From contig JAMLHJ010000013.1 of NCBI GenBank assembly GCA_023957245.1, positions 35,663 through 99,662 on the forward strand: a stretch of DNA of 64,000 bases. The letters are read 5' to 3'. A program made the position numbers and the translations under genes. Positions within the stretch are counted from its first letter, which is position 1. Each line of letters opens with the position of its first letter. The notes under the pieces were generated by a model. The model was given only the letters and a program-made list of their open reading frames with translations. It was not told where the DNA came from and did not search any database. Shown here one piece after another: positions 27,765-36,248 of this stretch. Source of the stretch: Chitinophagales bacterium (GTDB lineage: Bacteria; Bacteroidota; Bacteroidia; Chitinophagales; JADIYW01).

Positions 27765-28598
27765 ATGCCTGCATTTGATAAAATATTGCATTCAGATATC
27801 ATTGGAGAAGTATGGGAGAAAGTTCTTTTACGTCTCAAAGAGAGTAGAATGCAGCATTTAATAACACTGAAACCTATTCAGGTGTATAATGAAACAATGC
27901 CTTATGACTTAGATGGAACACATCTCGATGTAGATATTAATGCTAGTATTGAGAATATAATTCAGAAACCTATTCAAAGGGCATTTGATTTTTTAGCACT
28001 TGATTTTAAATCAGCTGAGAAAGATTTATTCAGCTTGAATGTGTCAGTCGATGTTGATGTCAGATTGGATTATGAAAATATTGGGTATTATTTAGATAAG
28101 CAATATGCCCATCAAGAATATTGGATTTTAGAGGATAGGGTAGGGCTTATTTTTGAAAGTTTTACACTGAATAAGAAGAATGACCAACTAGAAGTTGAAA
28201 TACCGCTTCATATCAATGCTAAGTATAAAAACTTCAAATATTCGGGAGATGCAAAGATATTTGCTAGAGGAAATATTGTTTATAATGCCTTTTTGAAAAA
28301 GGTTAAAGTGACAAATATCAGCTATGTTGCCACTTCTGATAAGTGGGTTTTAAGATTTGTCAATATGATTTATTACAAAGACATAGTCGAAGCGCTTGAA
28401 GATTTTTTGCAGTTCAATATAAAAGGAGAATTAGATGAAGGTTTGGCTCTTCTTCAAAAAAAAGTGGAAGAGTATAATGAAGAATATACTTTCTTGTCAG
28501 GAGAAGCTGTGGATTTACAACTCAATAAAATCAATCTCTTACAAAGTGGAGGTATTGCCAACCTTCATATTGATGGTAGAGTAAAATTAAACAGATAA
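27765..28598 (+). CDS. DUF4403-like protein, probably cytoplasmic
   Basis: A 277-residue protein without a signal peptide or membrane segment. It is predicted to be mostly long beta strands with a repeated pattern of hydrophobic and charged residues. The ending (VDLQLNKINLLQSGGIANLHIDGRVKLN) resembles the C-terminal module of DUF4403 proteins, a family of lipid-binding-like, BPI/SMP-type folds. That assignment rests on pattern only. It converges with the next minus-strand gene, and the two stop codon regions overlap by 12 bases. Confidence 0.5.
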   Translation: MPAFDKILHSDIIGEVWEKVLLRLKESRMQHLITLKPIQVYNETMPYDLDGTHLDVDINASIENIIQKPIQRAFDFLALDFKSAEKDLFSLNVSVDVDVRLDYENIGYYLDKQYAHQEYWILEDRVGLIFESFTLNKKNDQLEVEIPLHINAKYKNFKYSGDAKIFARGNIVYNAFLKKVKVTNISYVATSDKWVLRFVNMIYYKDIVEALEDFLQFNIKGELDEGLALLQKKVEEYNEEYTFLSGEAVDLQLNKINLLQSGGIANLHIDGRVKLNR

Positions 28599-29072
28599 AA
28601 CCTCCTCTACTATCCATTCTGTACAAATATGAATAGCTTCTTGCACGACTACTTCAAACCCTTTATTAATCAATTCATCTGTAGCATTTTCTTGCAATAT
28701 TTCCCAATAAATAGTTTTGATTTTTGTATAGAGTTCTATGTCTAAATCTAGCGTTTCCGCCTTCTTCTGGTGACTATCGACAATTAATTTGAATAAGCGG
28801 GTGGAAATAGAAAGGAAAGGTTCCATTCCTTTACTCGCTTTATATAGGGCATCCAAAAATATTACGGTTTTGATTTTAGGAACTTCCTGATATTGAGACG
28901 AAGTAGTTGGAAACTTATCTGTTGAGTTGTTGAGAATTGAAGTAAAAACACCTTGTTGATATATGCCTAAATCCAAAGAGGGAATTTCTACATGAAGAAG
29001 AATATCTGGTTTGTAAATTTGGTAATAAAATAGAGTACTCCCAAAATCATCAGGGATATTAAGCTTGTTCAT
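28587..29072 (-). CDS. Conserved-looking protein of unknown function
   Basis: A 161-residue soluble protein with no signal peptide or motif that I recognise. The N-terminal half has strands and the C-terminal half is helical (residues ~85-160, for example ELYTKIKTIYWEILQENATDELINKGFEV). It lies 27 bases downstream of the lipase gene on the same strand, so it is probably cotranscribed with it. The normal length and lack of frame breaks support a real gene; its 3' end overlaps the convergent gene by 12 bases. Confidence 0.55.
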   Translation of the reverse strand: MNKLNIPDDFGSTLFYYQIYKPDILLHVEIPSLDLGIYQQGVFTSILNNSTDKFPTTSSQYQEVPKIKTVIFLDALYKASKGMEPFLSISTRLFKLIVDSHQKKAETLDLDIELYTKIKTIYWEILQENATDELINKGFEVVVQEAIHICTEWIVEEVLSV

Positions 29073-29099
29073 AAACGCAAAGAGAACTTAAAGATAAAT

Positions 29100-29933
29100 T
29101 TATTGCAAATGACTATCTAACCAATTTATAATATCCTTAAATACTATTTCTTTTTCTGGTTCATTGTGTATTTCATGGTAAAGACCATTATATAGTTTGA
29201 TTTGGATAAGAGGCGCACCGTTTTTTGCAAACTCTTCAGATGCTTTATGATCAGTCAGTTGATCTCCAGTACCGTGTAATACTAGCGTTGGCACTTTAAT
29301 ATCTTTCACATGAGCGATAGCATATTCGCCATTTTCAACTAAAGAAATTCCCATTTTGGCAGATACTTTATCATGCACCAATGGATCATTTATATATTTT
29401 TTGACAACATCGGCATCTCTAGAAATATGCTGAGGGTTTAGTCCTGTTGGAAGAGATAGCTTTGGAACAAGATTTTGAGTCAATCTACCCAATGCCAATT
29501 TAATGGCAGGTTGAGGAGTTGCTAATCTAAAATAAGGAGCAGATAAGATAGCCGCTTTTACCTGAGGATGTCTTCTTTCCAAATAATTGGCAATTAATCC
29601 TCCACCCATACTATGTCCGTAAATGAAATGAGGAATATTGGGAAATAGCTCGGAAGATTTATTAAATGCCAAAGTAACATCATCCATAAATTGCTCATAA
29701 CTAGGAATATGACCTCTATTGCCTTCTGAACGCCCGTGACCACGATGATCATAACCTACAATTGCATATCCTGCATCTGTCATCACTTTTGCGACATGTT
29801 CATAGCGTTCGATATGTTCTCCCATGCCGTGTGCCCATGTGATAACTCCTTTTGGTGCTGTATCTGGAGACCAATATTTGCCGTATAGTTTCAAGCCATC
29901 ACTTGTTGTCAATTGATAGGTATTAGATTTCAT
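29100..29933 (-). CDS. Alpha/beta hydrolase, monoacylglycerol lipase-like
   Basis: A 277-residue serine hydrolase of the Hydrolase_4 (lysophospholipase/monoacylglycerol lipase) type. Visible features are the oxyanion segment WAHGMGEHIERYEHVA, the GYDHRGHGRSEG motif, the nucleophile elbow GHSMGGG (Ser ~110), the acid region LHGTGDQLTD and the catalytic His in LYHEIHNEPEKE. It is cytoplasmic, with no signal. It probably hydrolyses monoacylglycerols or lysophospholipids. A strong 20-bp dyad lies upstream in the divergent spacer. Confidence 0.9.
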   Translation of the reverse strand: MKSNTYQLTTSDGLKLYGKYWSPDTAPKGVITWAHGMGEHIERYEHVAKVMTDAGYAIVGYDHRGHGRSEGNRGHIPSYEQFMDDVTLAFNKSSELFPNIPHFIYGHSMGGGLIANYLERRHPQVKAAILSAPYFRLATPQPAIKLALGRLTQNLVPKLSLPTGLNPQHISRDADVVKKYINDPLVHDKVSAKMGISLVENGEYAIAHVKDIKVPTLVLHGTGDQLTDHKASEEFAKNGAPLIQIKLYNGLYHEIHNEPEKEIVFKDIINWLDSHLQ

Positions 29934-29958
29934 TTGTCTATATTATTTTCTAAAATTA

Positions 29959-29978
29959 CTAAAGTATATTTACTTTAG
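29959..29978. promoter_or_regulatory. Perfect 8+4+8 inverted repeat in a divergent promoter region
   Basis: CTAAAGTA-TATT-TACTTTAG lies between the minus-strand lipase (start 29933) and the plus-strand EEP gene (start 30017). A TAATTTTA element on the minus strand abuts it. The position and symmetry fit a repressor or activator operator serving one or both genes. No regulator gene is adjacent. Confidence 0.45.
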
Positions 29979-30016
29979 AAAATTCAAAATAAAAGATTCA
30001 TCCAACTATTTTATAG

Positions 30017-31078
30017 ATGAAAAAGCCCATAATAATGATATTCATAAAAATTGTTGCTGTCCTTTTGATTTTTATCGTCTTATATTTCATAGGAGTTATA
30101 CTATTGGGACTTGTTACACAATATCGACCTGAGAAGGAAATTGATTTAAAAATTGAACAACAATCAGGTTCAAAATTTCTTACAAAAGATACAATTACTA
30201 TTTATTCATGGAATATTGGTTATGCAGGACTAGATAAAAAATCAGACTTTTTTTATGATGGAGGAAAAATGGTTCGTCCTTCCCAAAGTAAGGTGAAAGA
30301 AAATTTTGATGGTATCGTGAAAGAAATTTCTTCATGGACAGATGCGGATATGGTGCTTCTTCAAGAAGTAGATGTGAAATCCAAAAGGAGCTATAATCTT
30401 CCAGAAAAGAGTGAATTAATTGCTAGGTTAAATGGTTTCTCTTCATCAGTTTTTGCTCTCAACTATAAAGTAAGATATGTTCCTAAACCATTTTTGGAAC
30501 CTATGGGTCATGTGCAATCTGGGATTTTGACATTGTCTAAATATGCAATTTCTGAGTCCGTCAGAGTTTCTTATCCTGGTCAATTTCCTTTCCCTGTAGG
30601 ACTTTTCTTTTTGAATAGATGTTTTATGATATCTAGAATTCCATACCATGATAAAGAAATTGTACTCATCAATACTCATAATTCTGCATTTGATGGAGGA
30701 GTATTGAAATCTCAGGAAATGGAATATTTAAAAACGTATCTTATACAAGAATATCGCAAAGGTAATTATGTCATTGCTGGAGGGGATTGGAATCAAGTCT
30801 ATCCAGGTTTTGTTACTAGCGAAATAGCTCAATATGAAGAAACTCCTATCCCCGATTTTTATCCAGAAGAAGGCTGGAAATGGTCTATGGATACACTGAA
30901 TAGGACGAATAGAAAAGTAGATACGCCATTTATCAAAGGGGTAACTTATACGACTAGCTTTGATTTTTTTCTTTTATCTCCAAATATTCAGGAAATAGCT
31001 GTAGCTACTCAGGTGAAAAATTTTGAGTTTTCGGATCATGAACCAGTAAGAATAACAATCAAGTTAATGGAGAATTAG
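30017..31078 (+). CDS. Endonuclease/exonuclease/phosphatase family protein, membrane-anchored
   Basis: A 353-residue protein with one N-terminal membrane helix (residues ~7-33), so the catalytic domain is probably periplasmic. The EEP fold is shown by IYSWNIGYAG, LLQEVD (metal-binding Glu), LINTHNSAFD, VIAGGDWNQV and the final SDHEPVRITI with the catalytic His. Periplasmic EEP proteins are often phosphodiesterases or sphingomyelinase-like enzymes rather than nucleases. The substrate is unknown. It is transcribed away from the lipase gene. Confidence 0.85.
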   Translation: MKKPIIMIFIKIVAVLLIFIVLYFIGVILLGLVTQYRPEKEIDLKIEQQSGSKFLTKDTITIYSWNIGYAGLDKKSDFFYDGGKMVRPSQSKVKENFDGIVKEISSWTDADMVLLQEVDVKSKRSYNLPEKSELIARLNGFSSSVFALNYKVRYVPKPFLEPMGHVQSGILTLSKYAISESVRVSYPGQFPFPVGLFFLNRCFMISRIPYHDKEIVLINTHNSAFDGGVLKSQEMEYLKTYLIQEYRKGNYVIAGGDWNQVYPGFVTSEIAQYEETPIPDFYPEEGWKWSMDTLNRTNRKVDTPFIKGVTYTTSFDFFLLSPNIQEIAVATQVKNFEFSDHEPVRITIKLMEN

Positions 31079-31115
31079 ATGAAGTAAAAAGGATGCTTTT
31101 GATAATGAATAAAAA

Positions 31116-32150
31116 TTATTTATAGCATATCATTAATCCAAATCCTGGAGCATGTAACTTTTTTAATTCAGTTTTTTCAAAACCTACTTTTTGAGCAATA
31201 TTATTAATCTCAGATTGAGAATAGGTTTTTCCTCCTGCTTCATGAAGAAGGTTTAAGGCCATATAAGAAGTTGTAGCTTTAGAAAGTTGTGAATTTCCTC
31301 CAATCCCTTTTATTTGGTCAAGGATAACAAATATTCCTCCTGCATTTAATGAGGCATAAGCTTTTTGGGCTAACATCTCATTTTCAGAAGGATTAAATCC
31401 ATGAATAATATTGAAAGCAAGAATAACATCTACATGATTAGGGATATTATCTTTCATAAAATCTCCAGAAAGAAATGAAACACGATGGGCATTATATTTA
31501 GAAATACATTCGTCAGCATATTTCTTTACTGGAAGCAAATCCATAATTGTAGCATTTAAGTGAGCGTGTAACCTGCAAAGTTCAATGCTATATAATCCAT
31601 GAGAGCCACCCAAATCGAGAATTTTGGTATATGATTTAGAAATAGGAATTTTTTTTCCAACTTCCTTAAAATTGGTTTTAGCAAGATCAATCATTGCTCT
31701 TGAGAATAATTCCCATTCGTAATCTGATAATTTAGATAAAGAATTTCCACCAGGTCTTTTCCCAAATTTGATAGTTTCATCTAATTCCAGATATCCTTTA
31801 TATAAGTTATCGCAGAATAAAATAAAATATCTAAAATTATCAGGAGATTGAGGTGCTAAGTTTTTGAATCCTTGCTTTGTAAATGCATATTGAGATTCAT
31901 TTTTTTTCACATATCCAAGCGCATCTAGACAATCCAAAATCAATTCTGTACCTATTTCGCTTATGTTTGCATCTTTTGCTATTTGTTTTACATCTTTAAA
32001 ATTAAAAGAGAGTTGATCCACAATTTTTAATTTAACTGCAGTTCCCAAAGCAAAACCCAACCCTACAGAAGATGATGCATCTGACAAAGGGTGAGGAATG
32101 ATATCCATAGATAATAATATCTTCTCAATCAATGAAAATTTGTAAATCAT
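31116..32150 (-). CDS. SAM-dependent O-methyltransferase (class with winged-helix N-domain)
   Basis: A 344-residue protein of the plant-type/ASMT-like methyltransferase family (PF00891). The N-terminal winged-helix dimerisation domain covers residues ~20-110, followed by the SAM-binding motif LDLGGSHGLYSIEL and the later segment ILAFNIIHGFNPSENE and GGIFVILDQI. The methyl acceptor is unknown; relatives modify small aromatic or polyketide metabolites. An internal ATG at residue 15 (32108) is an alternative start. A perfect dyad lies 11 bases upstream of the 32150 start, and an AraC-family regulator gene lies just upstream on the same strand. Confidence 0.82.
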   Translation of the reverse strand: MIYKFSLIEKILLSMDIIPHPLSDASSSVGLGFALGTAVKLKIVDQLSFNFKDVKQIAKDANISEIGTELILDCLDALGYVKKNESQYAFTKQGFKNLAPQSPDNFRYFILFCDNLYKGYLELDETIKFGKRPGGNSLSKLSDYEWELFSRAMIDLAKTNFKEVGKKIPISKSYTKILDLGGSHGLYSIELCRLHAHLNATIMDLLPVKKYADECISKYNAHRVSFLSGDFMKDNIPNHVDVILAFNIIHGFNPSENEMLAQKAYASLNAGGIFVILDQIKGIGGNSQLSKATTSYMALNLLHEAGGKTYSQSEINNIAQKVGFEKTELKKLHAPGFGLMICYK

Positions 32151-32160
32151 GGCGAGTCTA

Positions 32161-32183
32161 TTTGATAATATATACTTATCAAA
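32161..32183. promoter_or_regulatory. Perfect inverted repeat upstream of the methyltransferase
   Basis: TTTGATAA-TATATAC-TTATCAAA has 8-bp perfect arms and a 7-base AT spacer, and ends 10 bases before the methyltransferase start at 32150. It lies in the spacer between that gene and the AraC-type gene. It could be an operator; as an RNA hairpin it lacks a T-tract, so it does not look like a terminator. Confidence 0.42.
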
Positions 32184-32230
32184 ATTCTCATTATAATATG
32201 ATTTTTAATTGTACAATTCGGACATTGTTG

Positions 32231-33049
32231 TTATGAATTCAAGAAGATATGTCCTAGATATTCTTTATTGGCTTCCCGATACTCTCTTGGTGTCATCCTA
32301 GTATATGATTTGAATTCATGAATAAAATGAGATTGGTCGTAGTAGCCCACTTGCAATCCTATCTCACTAAGATTAGTATTTGAATAATGAAGTAATTGCA
32401 AACTATTGAGGTATTTGCTGTAATGAATAAATTCTTCTGTATTCATTCCCAGCCAATCGTTTGAAAAGCGCCGAAGTTGTCTATCAGATAAGCATATTTC
32501 ATCGCATAACTTTTTTACAGAAAGATTTTCATAGCTTCTACAATTCATTAATTGCCTAGCCCGAGCTAATGGATATTGAGAAGAGTTATGAGATATTTTA
32601 TTTCTTATCCAAGACAATATGGTTATAACTTGCTGTTCAAACTTTTGATTTTGAAATAATTCGTTTGCTAGGTTGTTTAGCTGTTTACAAATTTCTGCTC
32701 CATCACAAACCAAATCATTAATTTCTTTTGGTGAAATATTAAAAAGAATTCGAAGTCCTATGCTGTTTATTTGGATTCCTAAAAACTGTTGGCGACCTGT
32801 TTTTAATAGTTCAAAAGGCTTGAAGTTAATCCCGTTAATAAATACAGAAGGGAGCTTTTGCGAAGACAAGGAAAATGAATTAGAATATTCTATTGCATCA
32901 GAAAAGTTGAAGATGATTTCAACAGTTCCTTTTGGAAGAATTACTTCTTTACGTTGATGTATATCATTATCAGATAGACTCCAGATGCTATTGATGAAAG
33001 TTTTTTCAAGTTCATTGCTTGGGAAGTATATATTGCTTGATTTTGACAT
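32231..33049 (-). CDS. AraC family transcriptional regulator
   Basis: A 272-residue regulator. The N-terminal half (PKGTVEIIFNFSDAIEY, FINGINFKPFELL) resembles the DUF6597/cupin-like sensor domain found in many AraC proteins of Bacteroidota. The C-terminal ~100 residues carry the double helix-turn-helix with LSVKKLCDEICLSDRQLRRFSNDWLGM and the signature LSEIGLQVGYYDQSHFIHEFKSYTRMTPREYR. It may control the O-methyltransferase gene directly downstream, which is separated by 80 bases containing a dyad. AraC proteins usually bind direct rather than inverted repeats, so that link is uncertain. Confidence 0.9.
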   Translation of the reverse strand: MSKSSNIYFPSNELEKTFINSIWSLSDNDIHQRKEVILPKGTVEIIFNFSDAIEYSNSFSLSSQKLPSVFINGINFKPFELLKTGRQQFLGIQINSIGLRILFNISPKEINDLVCDGAEICKQLNNLANELFQNQKFEQQVITILSWIRNKISHNSSQYPLARARQLMNCRSYENLSVKKLCDEICLSDRQLRRFSNDWLGMNTEEFIHYSKYLNSLQLLHYSNTNLSEIGLQVGYYDQSHFIHEFKSYTRMTPREYREANKEYLGHIFLNS

Positions 33050-33170
33050 TTGTGTTTGAGCAGTACCTGTTTTTTCTTCTGACGAATATCAATTACTTAC
33101 AAATTAGCTCAAATTGAGATGAAATCAAAATAATTTTTATTGAGTATCTTTTTACAAAGAGTTAAATGTT

Positions 33171-34895
33171 TCAACATTTATTGACAGCAATTGAAAAGGT
33201 ACTACCCATTCCTATTTCACTTTTAAGAGAGATTTCACCACCTTGAGCTTCGATAAACTCTTTGCTGATAGCAAGCCCTAGTCCTGTTCCAGATTTATTG
33301 CTCCCCGGGATTTGAAAATAACGTTCAAAAATTTTGCTTTGATATTTGGGGTCTATCCCTTTTCCAAAATCTTGAACAGAGATGATAATTATATTTTCTA
33401 ATTCTTTAATTTCAAGAACGACTTTAGCATTTTCAAATGAATAGTTGATAGCATTGGATAGAAGGTTGGTGAGCACCCACATCGTTTTTTCTTGGTCTGC
33501 ATTGATAGATATAGGCTTATCAGGAGCGGAGATATCTATAGAGACATTTTTTTGTTCAGCTTTAGTTTTGACAGCTTCGGTTGCAAATTGAACGATTTCA
33601 GATAGCGAAGTGGGTTGCATATTTAATTGGATTTTTCCAGCTTCCACTTGAGTCATATTGAGCAATTCTCCTGTTATTTTTAATAGTCTTTCACTATCTT
33701 CTTTTACACTTTGAATGAGTTGTAATTGTTCTGAGTTTACAATGCCAATTTTTTCATTTTTTAATAGGTCAATACTCATCAAAATTGAAGATATCGGCGT
33801 TTTAAGTTCGTGGGAAACTGTAGCAATAAAATTTGTTTTTGCAAAGTCAAGCTCTTTAAAGGGGGTAATGTTTTGAAGAATAATAACATCACCGATGTGT
33901 TTGGAATGTGTTTCTGCAGTTGGAACAATGGAAATGGGAATAATTTCTTTTTCAAAAAAGCTCTCTTTGTTATCGGCAAAAATATTTATAGGTTGTATTG
34001 GTTTGCTGTTAGATGGAAGTATGAGGTCTTTGATGAGCGAACGTATTAAATCATTATATACTGCGACCTCTTGTGCTTGTTTGCCTTTGACTTCATCTAG
34101 TTTTAGCCCTGATACTTTTAAAGCTTCGTCATTAATAAATATAATATTTTTATTTTCATCCAACATGATTATAGGGTGATGCATATTGTTAATGAGGGTC
34201 TCGATTCTTTCTTTTTCCATCATTAATTTAGCTAGATTGCTCACCTTATATTCCTCTAATTTTTCTGCCATGACATTGAAGGAATGTGCTAATTCTCCAA
34301 ATTCATTATGACTTTCAAAATGCACTCTTTCCGAATAGTTCTCATCTGCAATTTCTTTTACACTGCGAGTAAGCTCTTTTATAGGATTGGCAATATTGGA
34401 AGGGAGATTTACCAGTAAGGTAAATGCAAGAAGAAAACATAAAGCTGCTGCAAATGAAATGATTATTGTTGCATTTCTTGCAGTATCTTTTGCAATCTCA
34501 CTTTTGTGCTCGATTGCTTGCATATTCACCAACATAATGTCAGCAATATCTCTCCTAAGACTTATATATAATGAGGTGTCAGCAAGATTCGCTTTTAATT
34601 TAGCAAAGTCAATAGTTAGGTTATTAGATACTTGAGATTCTCCTATTTCGGTATTGTTGTTTTGTTGAAGATTGAGATATTTTTCAAATTCCGTCAAGGC
34701 ATTCTCTGTTGTTTTAATTTTATCTAAGGAAATAAGCATGGCACGGCTATATTCAATGCTTTTATAGTTGTCAGCAAGAATATTTTGAGTGTCCTCAGAT
34801 ATTTGATTAGTGTAATACACTCCAGCTCCTCCTAATGCTATTATCATTAGAAATAAGAATCCTACTGCTAGTGTAATTTTTGCTTTAATTTTCAT
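33171..34895 (-). CDS. Sensor histidine kinase (HAMP-PAS-HisKA-HATPase), probable Kdp kinase
   Basis: A 574-residue membrane kinase. TM1 spans residues ~8-28, a periplasmic helical region follows, TM2 is at ~143-165, then HAMP (IANPIKELTRSVKEIADENYSERV), a PAS domain (~230-345), the HisKA box SHELKTPISS with the phospho-acceptor His, and the ATPase motifs NLLSNAINYS, DFGKGI and GTGLGLAIS. It lies directly downstream of the KdpD-like gene that has no kinase domain, so the two probably form a split osmosensor, with the sigma54-type regulator at 44610-45956 as the likely partner. The spacer to KdpD is filled by 7-bp tandem repeats that end 13 bases before the start codon. Confidence 0.9.
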   Translation of the reverse strand: MKIKAKITLAVGFLFLMIIALGGAGVYYTNQISEDTQNILADNYKSIEYSRAMLISLDKIKTTENALTEFEKYLNLQQNNNTEIGESQVSNNLTIDFAKLKANLADTSLYISLRRDIADIMLVNMQAIEHKSEIAKDTARNATIIISFAAALCFLLAFTLLVNLPSNIANPIKELTRSVKEIADENYSERVHFESHNEFGELAHSFNVMAEKLEEYKVSNLAKLMMEKERIETLINNMHHPIIMLDENKNIIFINDEALKVSGLKLDEVKGKQAQEVAVYNDLIRSLIKDLILPSNSKPIQPINIFADNKESFFEKEIIPISIVPTAETHSKHIGDVIILQNITPFKELDFAKTNFIATVSHELKTPISSILMSIDLLKNEKIGIVNSEQLQLIQSVKEDSERLLKITGELLNMTQVEAGKIQLNMQPTSLSEIVQFATEAVKTKAEQKNVSIDISAPDKPISINADQEKTMWVLTNLLSNAINYSFENAKVVLEIKELENIIIISVQDFGKGIDPKYQSKIFERYFQIPGSNKSGTGLGLAISKEFIEAQGGEISLKSEIGMGSTFSIAVNKC

Positions 34896-34908
34896 TGTTT
34901 CATTTTTT

Positions 34909-35086
34909 GTAAGATGTAAGATGTAAGATTTGAGATGTAAAATGTAAGAAGCATTACACTATTCACCTTTCACTTTTCACTTTTCACTTTTCACTTTTCA
35001 CCTTTCACTATTCACCTTTCACTATTCACTATTCACCTTTTACTTTTCACTTTTTACCTTTCACTTTTCGCTTTTCACTTTTCACT
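34909..35086 (-). repeat. Compound heptad tandem repeat, largest copy (KdpD-kinase spacer)
   Basis: Plus strand 34909-34950 holds six heptads of GTAAGAT type (GTAAGAT three times, then TTGAGAT, GTAAAAT, GTAAGAA). After ten bases, 34961-35086 holds 18 uninterrupted heptads of TTTCACT type, with a few ATTCACC, TTTTACT and TTTCGCT variants. In the mRNA (minus strand) a purine-rich (AGTGAAA)n block is followed by a pyrimidine-rich (ATCTTAC)n block just before the kinase ATG. The same arrangement recurs at 44109-44197 and 40336-40368. There are no spacers, so it is not a CRISPR array. Confidence 0.9.
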
Positions 35087-35092
35087 AAAAAT

Positions 35093-36217
35093 TCAACTCA
35101 ATACAACAATATCAATATTCGACTGAGTCAATTGCTTTAGTAGTTCTCTAAGAATGCTTGTTGCTAAAATGACCCTTAGTAAACTTAGTTTAGGTTTACC
35201 TACACATATTGTAGTGATATCAATTTTATTGGCTTGTTCAATTATTGCAGAAGAAATATTTTTTGCTTGTACTTGAATAACTTGACCTCCTAATTCAGTG
35301 GCTAGTTTGAAATTATTGATTAGATGACGCTGTTTATCCAAAGGAATATTTTCAACAGTTTCATTAGGGGTTTGCACATAGAGAACAAACCATTTTGCAT
35401 TGTAATAGCTTGCTAATCGGGCTGTTTTTCGAATAACATTTTTTGCTGTAGTTTCGTTGCTACCAATGCATGCCATAAATCTTTCATGACGCAAAGCAAT
35501 ATTTTTGGGCACCTCAACATCTACAATTCTTTCTACTTGTGAGGCTACTTCTTTTAAAGCCAACTGGCGTAATTGTAAAATATGTTCAGGCTTAAAAAAA
35601 TTTTTTAATGCTATTTGTATTTTATCTGGTTGATATATTTTACCCTCTTTTAATCTCTCAATCAATTCATCAGAAGTAAGGTCAATATTTACCACTTCAT
35701 CAGCCAAGTCTAAAACCTTATCTGGTATGCGTTCGGTTACTTCCACACCAGTAATGGTTTTTACATCATTATTCAAGCTTTCAATATGTTGAATATTTAC
35801 TGCACTAATCACATTTATTCCAGCCTCTAAAATCTCCAACACATCTTGCCAGCGTTTCTCATTTTTGCTGCCTTGTATATTGGAATGAGCTAGTTCATCA
35901 ATTATCACCACTTCTGGCCGCAAACTTATTACTGCTTGAATATCTAGTTCTTCTAATTCCTTGCCTTTGTAAAATATTTTTTTTCTAGGAATAATAGGAA
36001 GCCCATCTAACAAAGCATGCGTTTCGGCTCGATTATGAGTTTCTATATAACCAATCTTTACATCAATTCCATTTTTTAGTAAGGTGTGTGCTTCTTGCAG
36101 CATTCGAAAAGTCTTTCCTACACCGGCACTCATTCCGATATAGATTTTGAATTTTCCACGCCTTGATTTTTTAATGAGATTTAAAAACTCTTCAGCAGAT
36201 TTTCTAGTTTCTTCCAT
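35093..36217 (-). CDS. kdpD: KdpD-type osmosensor, N-terminal and USP domains only
   Basis: A 374-residue protein with the KdpD N-terminal domain (Walker A GMSAGVGKT at ~28-36, Walker B-like VVIIDELAHSN, INVISAVNIQHIESLN) and a universal-stress-protein domain from ~250 to the end. The four membrane helices, GAF and kinase domains of classical KdpD (about 900 residues in E. coli) are absent. A separate histidine kinase follows, so this is a split arrangement rather than a broken gene; the frame is intact and ends naturally. It probably senses K+ limitation, turgor or c-di-AMP and controls the kinase. Confidence 0.9.
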   Translation of the reverse strand: MEETRKSAEEFLNLIKKSRRGKFKIYIGMSAGVGKTFRMLQEAHTLLKNGIDVKIGYIETHNRAETHALLDGLPIIPRKKIFYKGKELEELDIQAVISLRPEVVIIDELAHSNIQGSKNEKRWQDVLEILEAGINVISAVNIQHIESLNNDVKTITGVEVTERIPDKVLDLADEVVNIDLTSDELIERLKEGKIYQPDKIQIALKNFFKPEHILQLRQLALKEVASQVERIVDVEVPKNIALRHERFMACIGSNETTAKNVIRKTARLASYYNAKWFVLYVQTPNETVENIPLDKQRHLINNFKLATELGGQVIQVQAKNISSAIIEQANKIDITTICVGKPKLSLLRVILATSILRELLKQLTQSNIDIVVLS

Positions 36218-36248
36218 GAATAAATTTCTTCCCTTGATTGAATAATTG

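Noticed and set aside
34909..35086. Tandem repeat as a CRISPR array
   Set aside because: Units are 7 bases, directly adjacent with no spacers, and no cas gene is in the window.
35093..36217. KdpD as a truncated pseudogene
   Set aside because: The frame is intact, ends after a complete USP domain, and a separate histidine kinase follows, so the short form looks natural.
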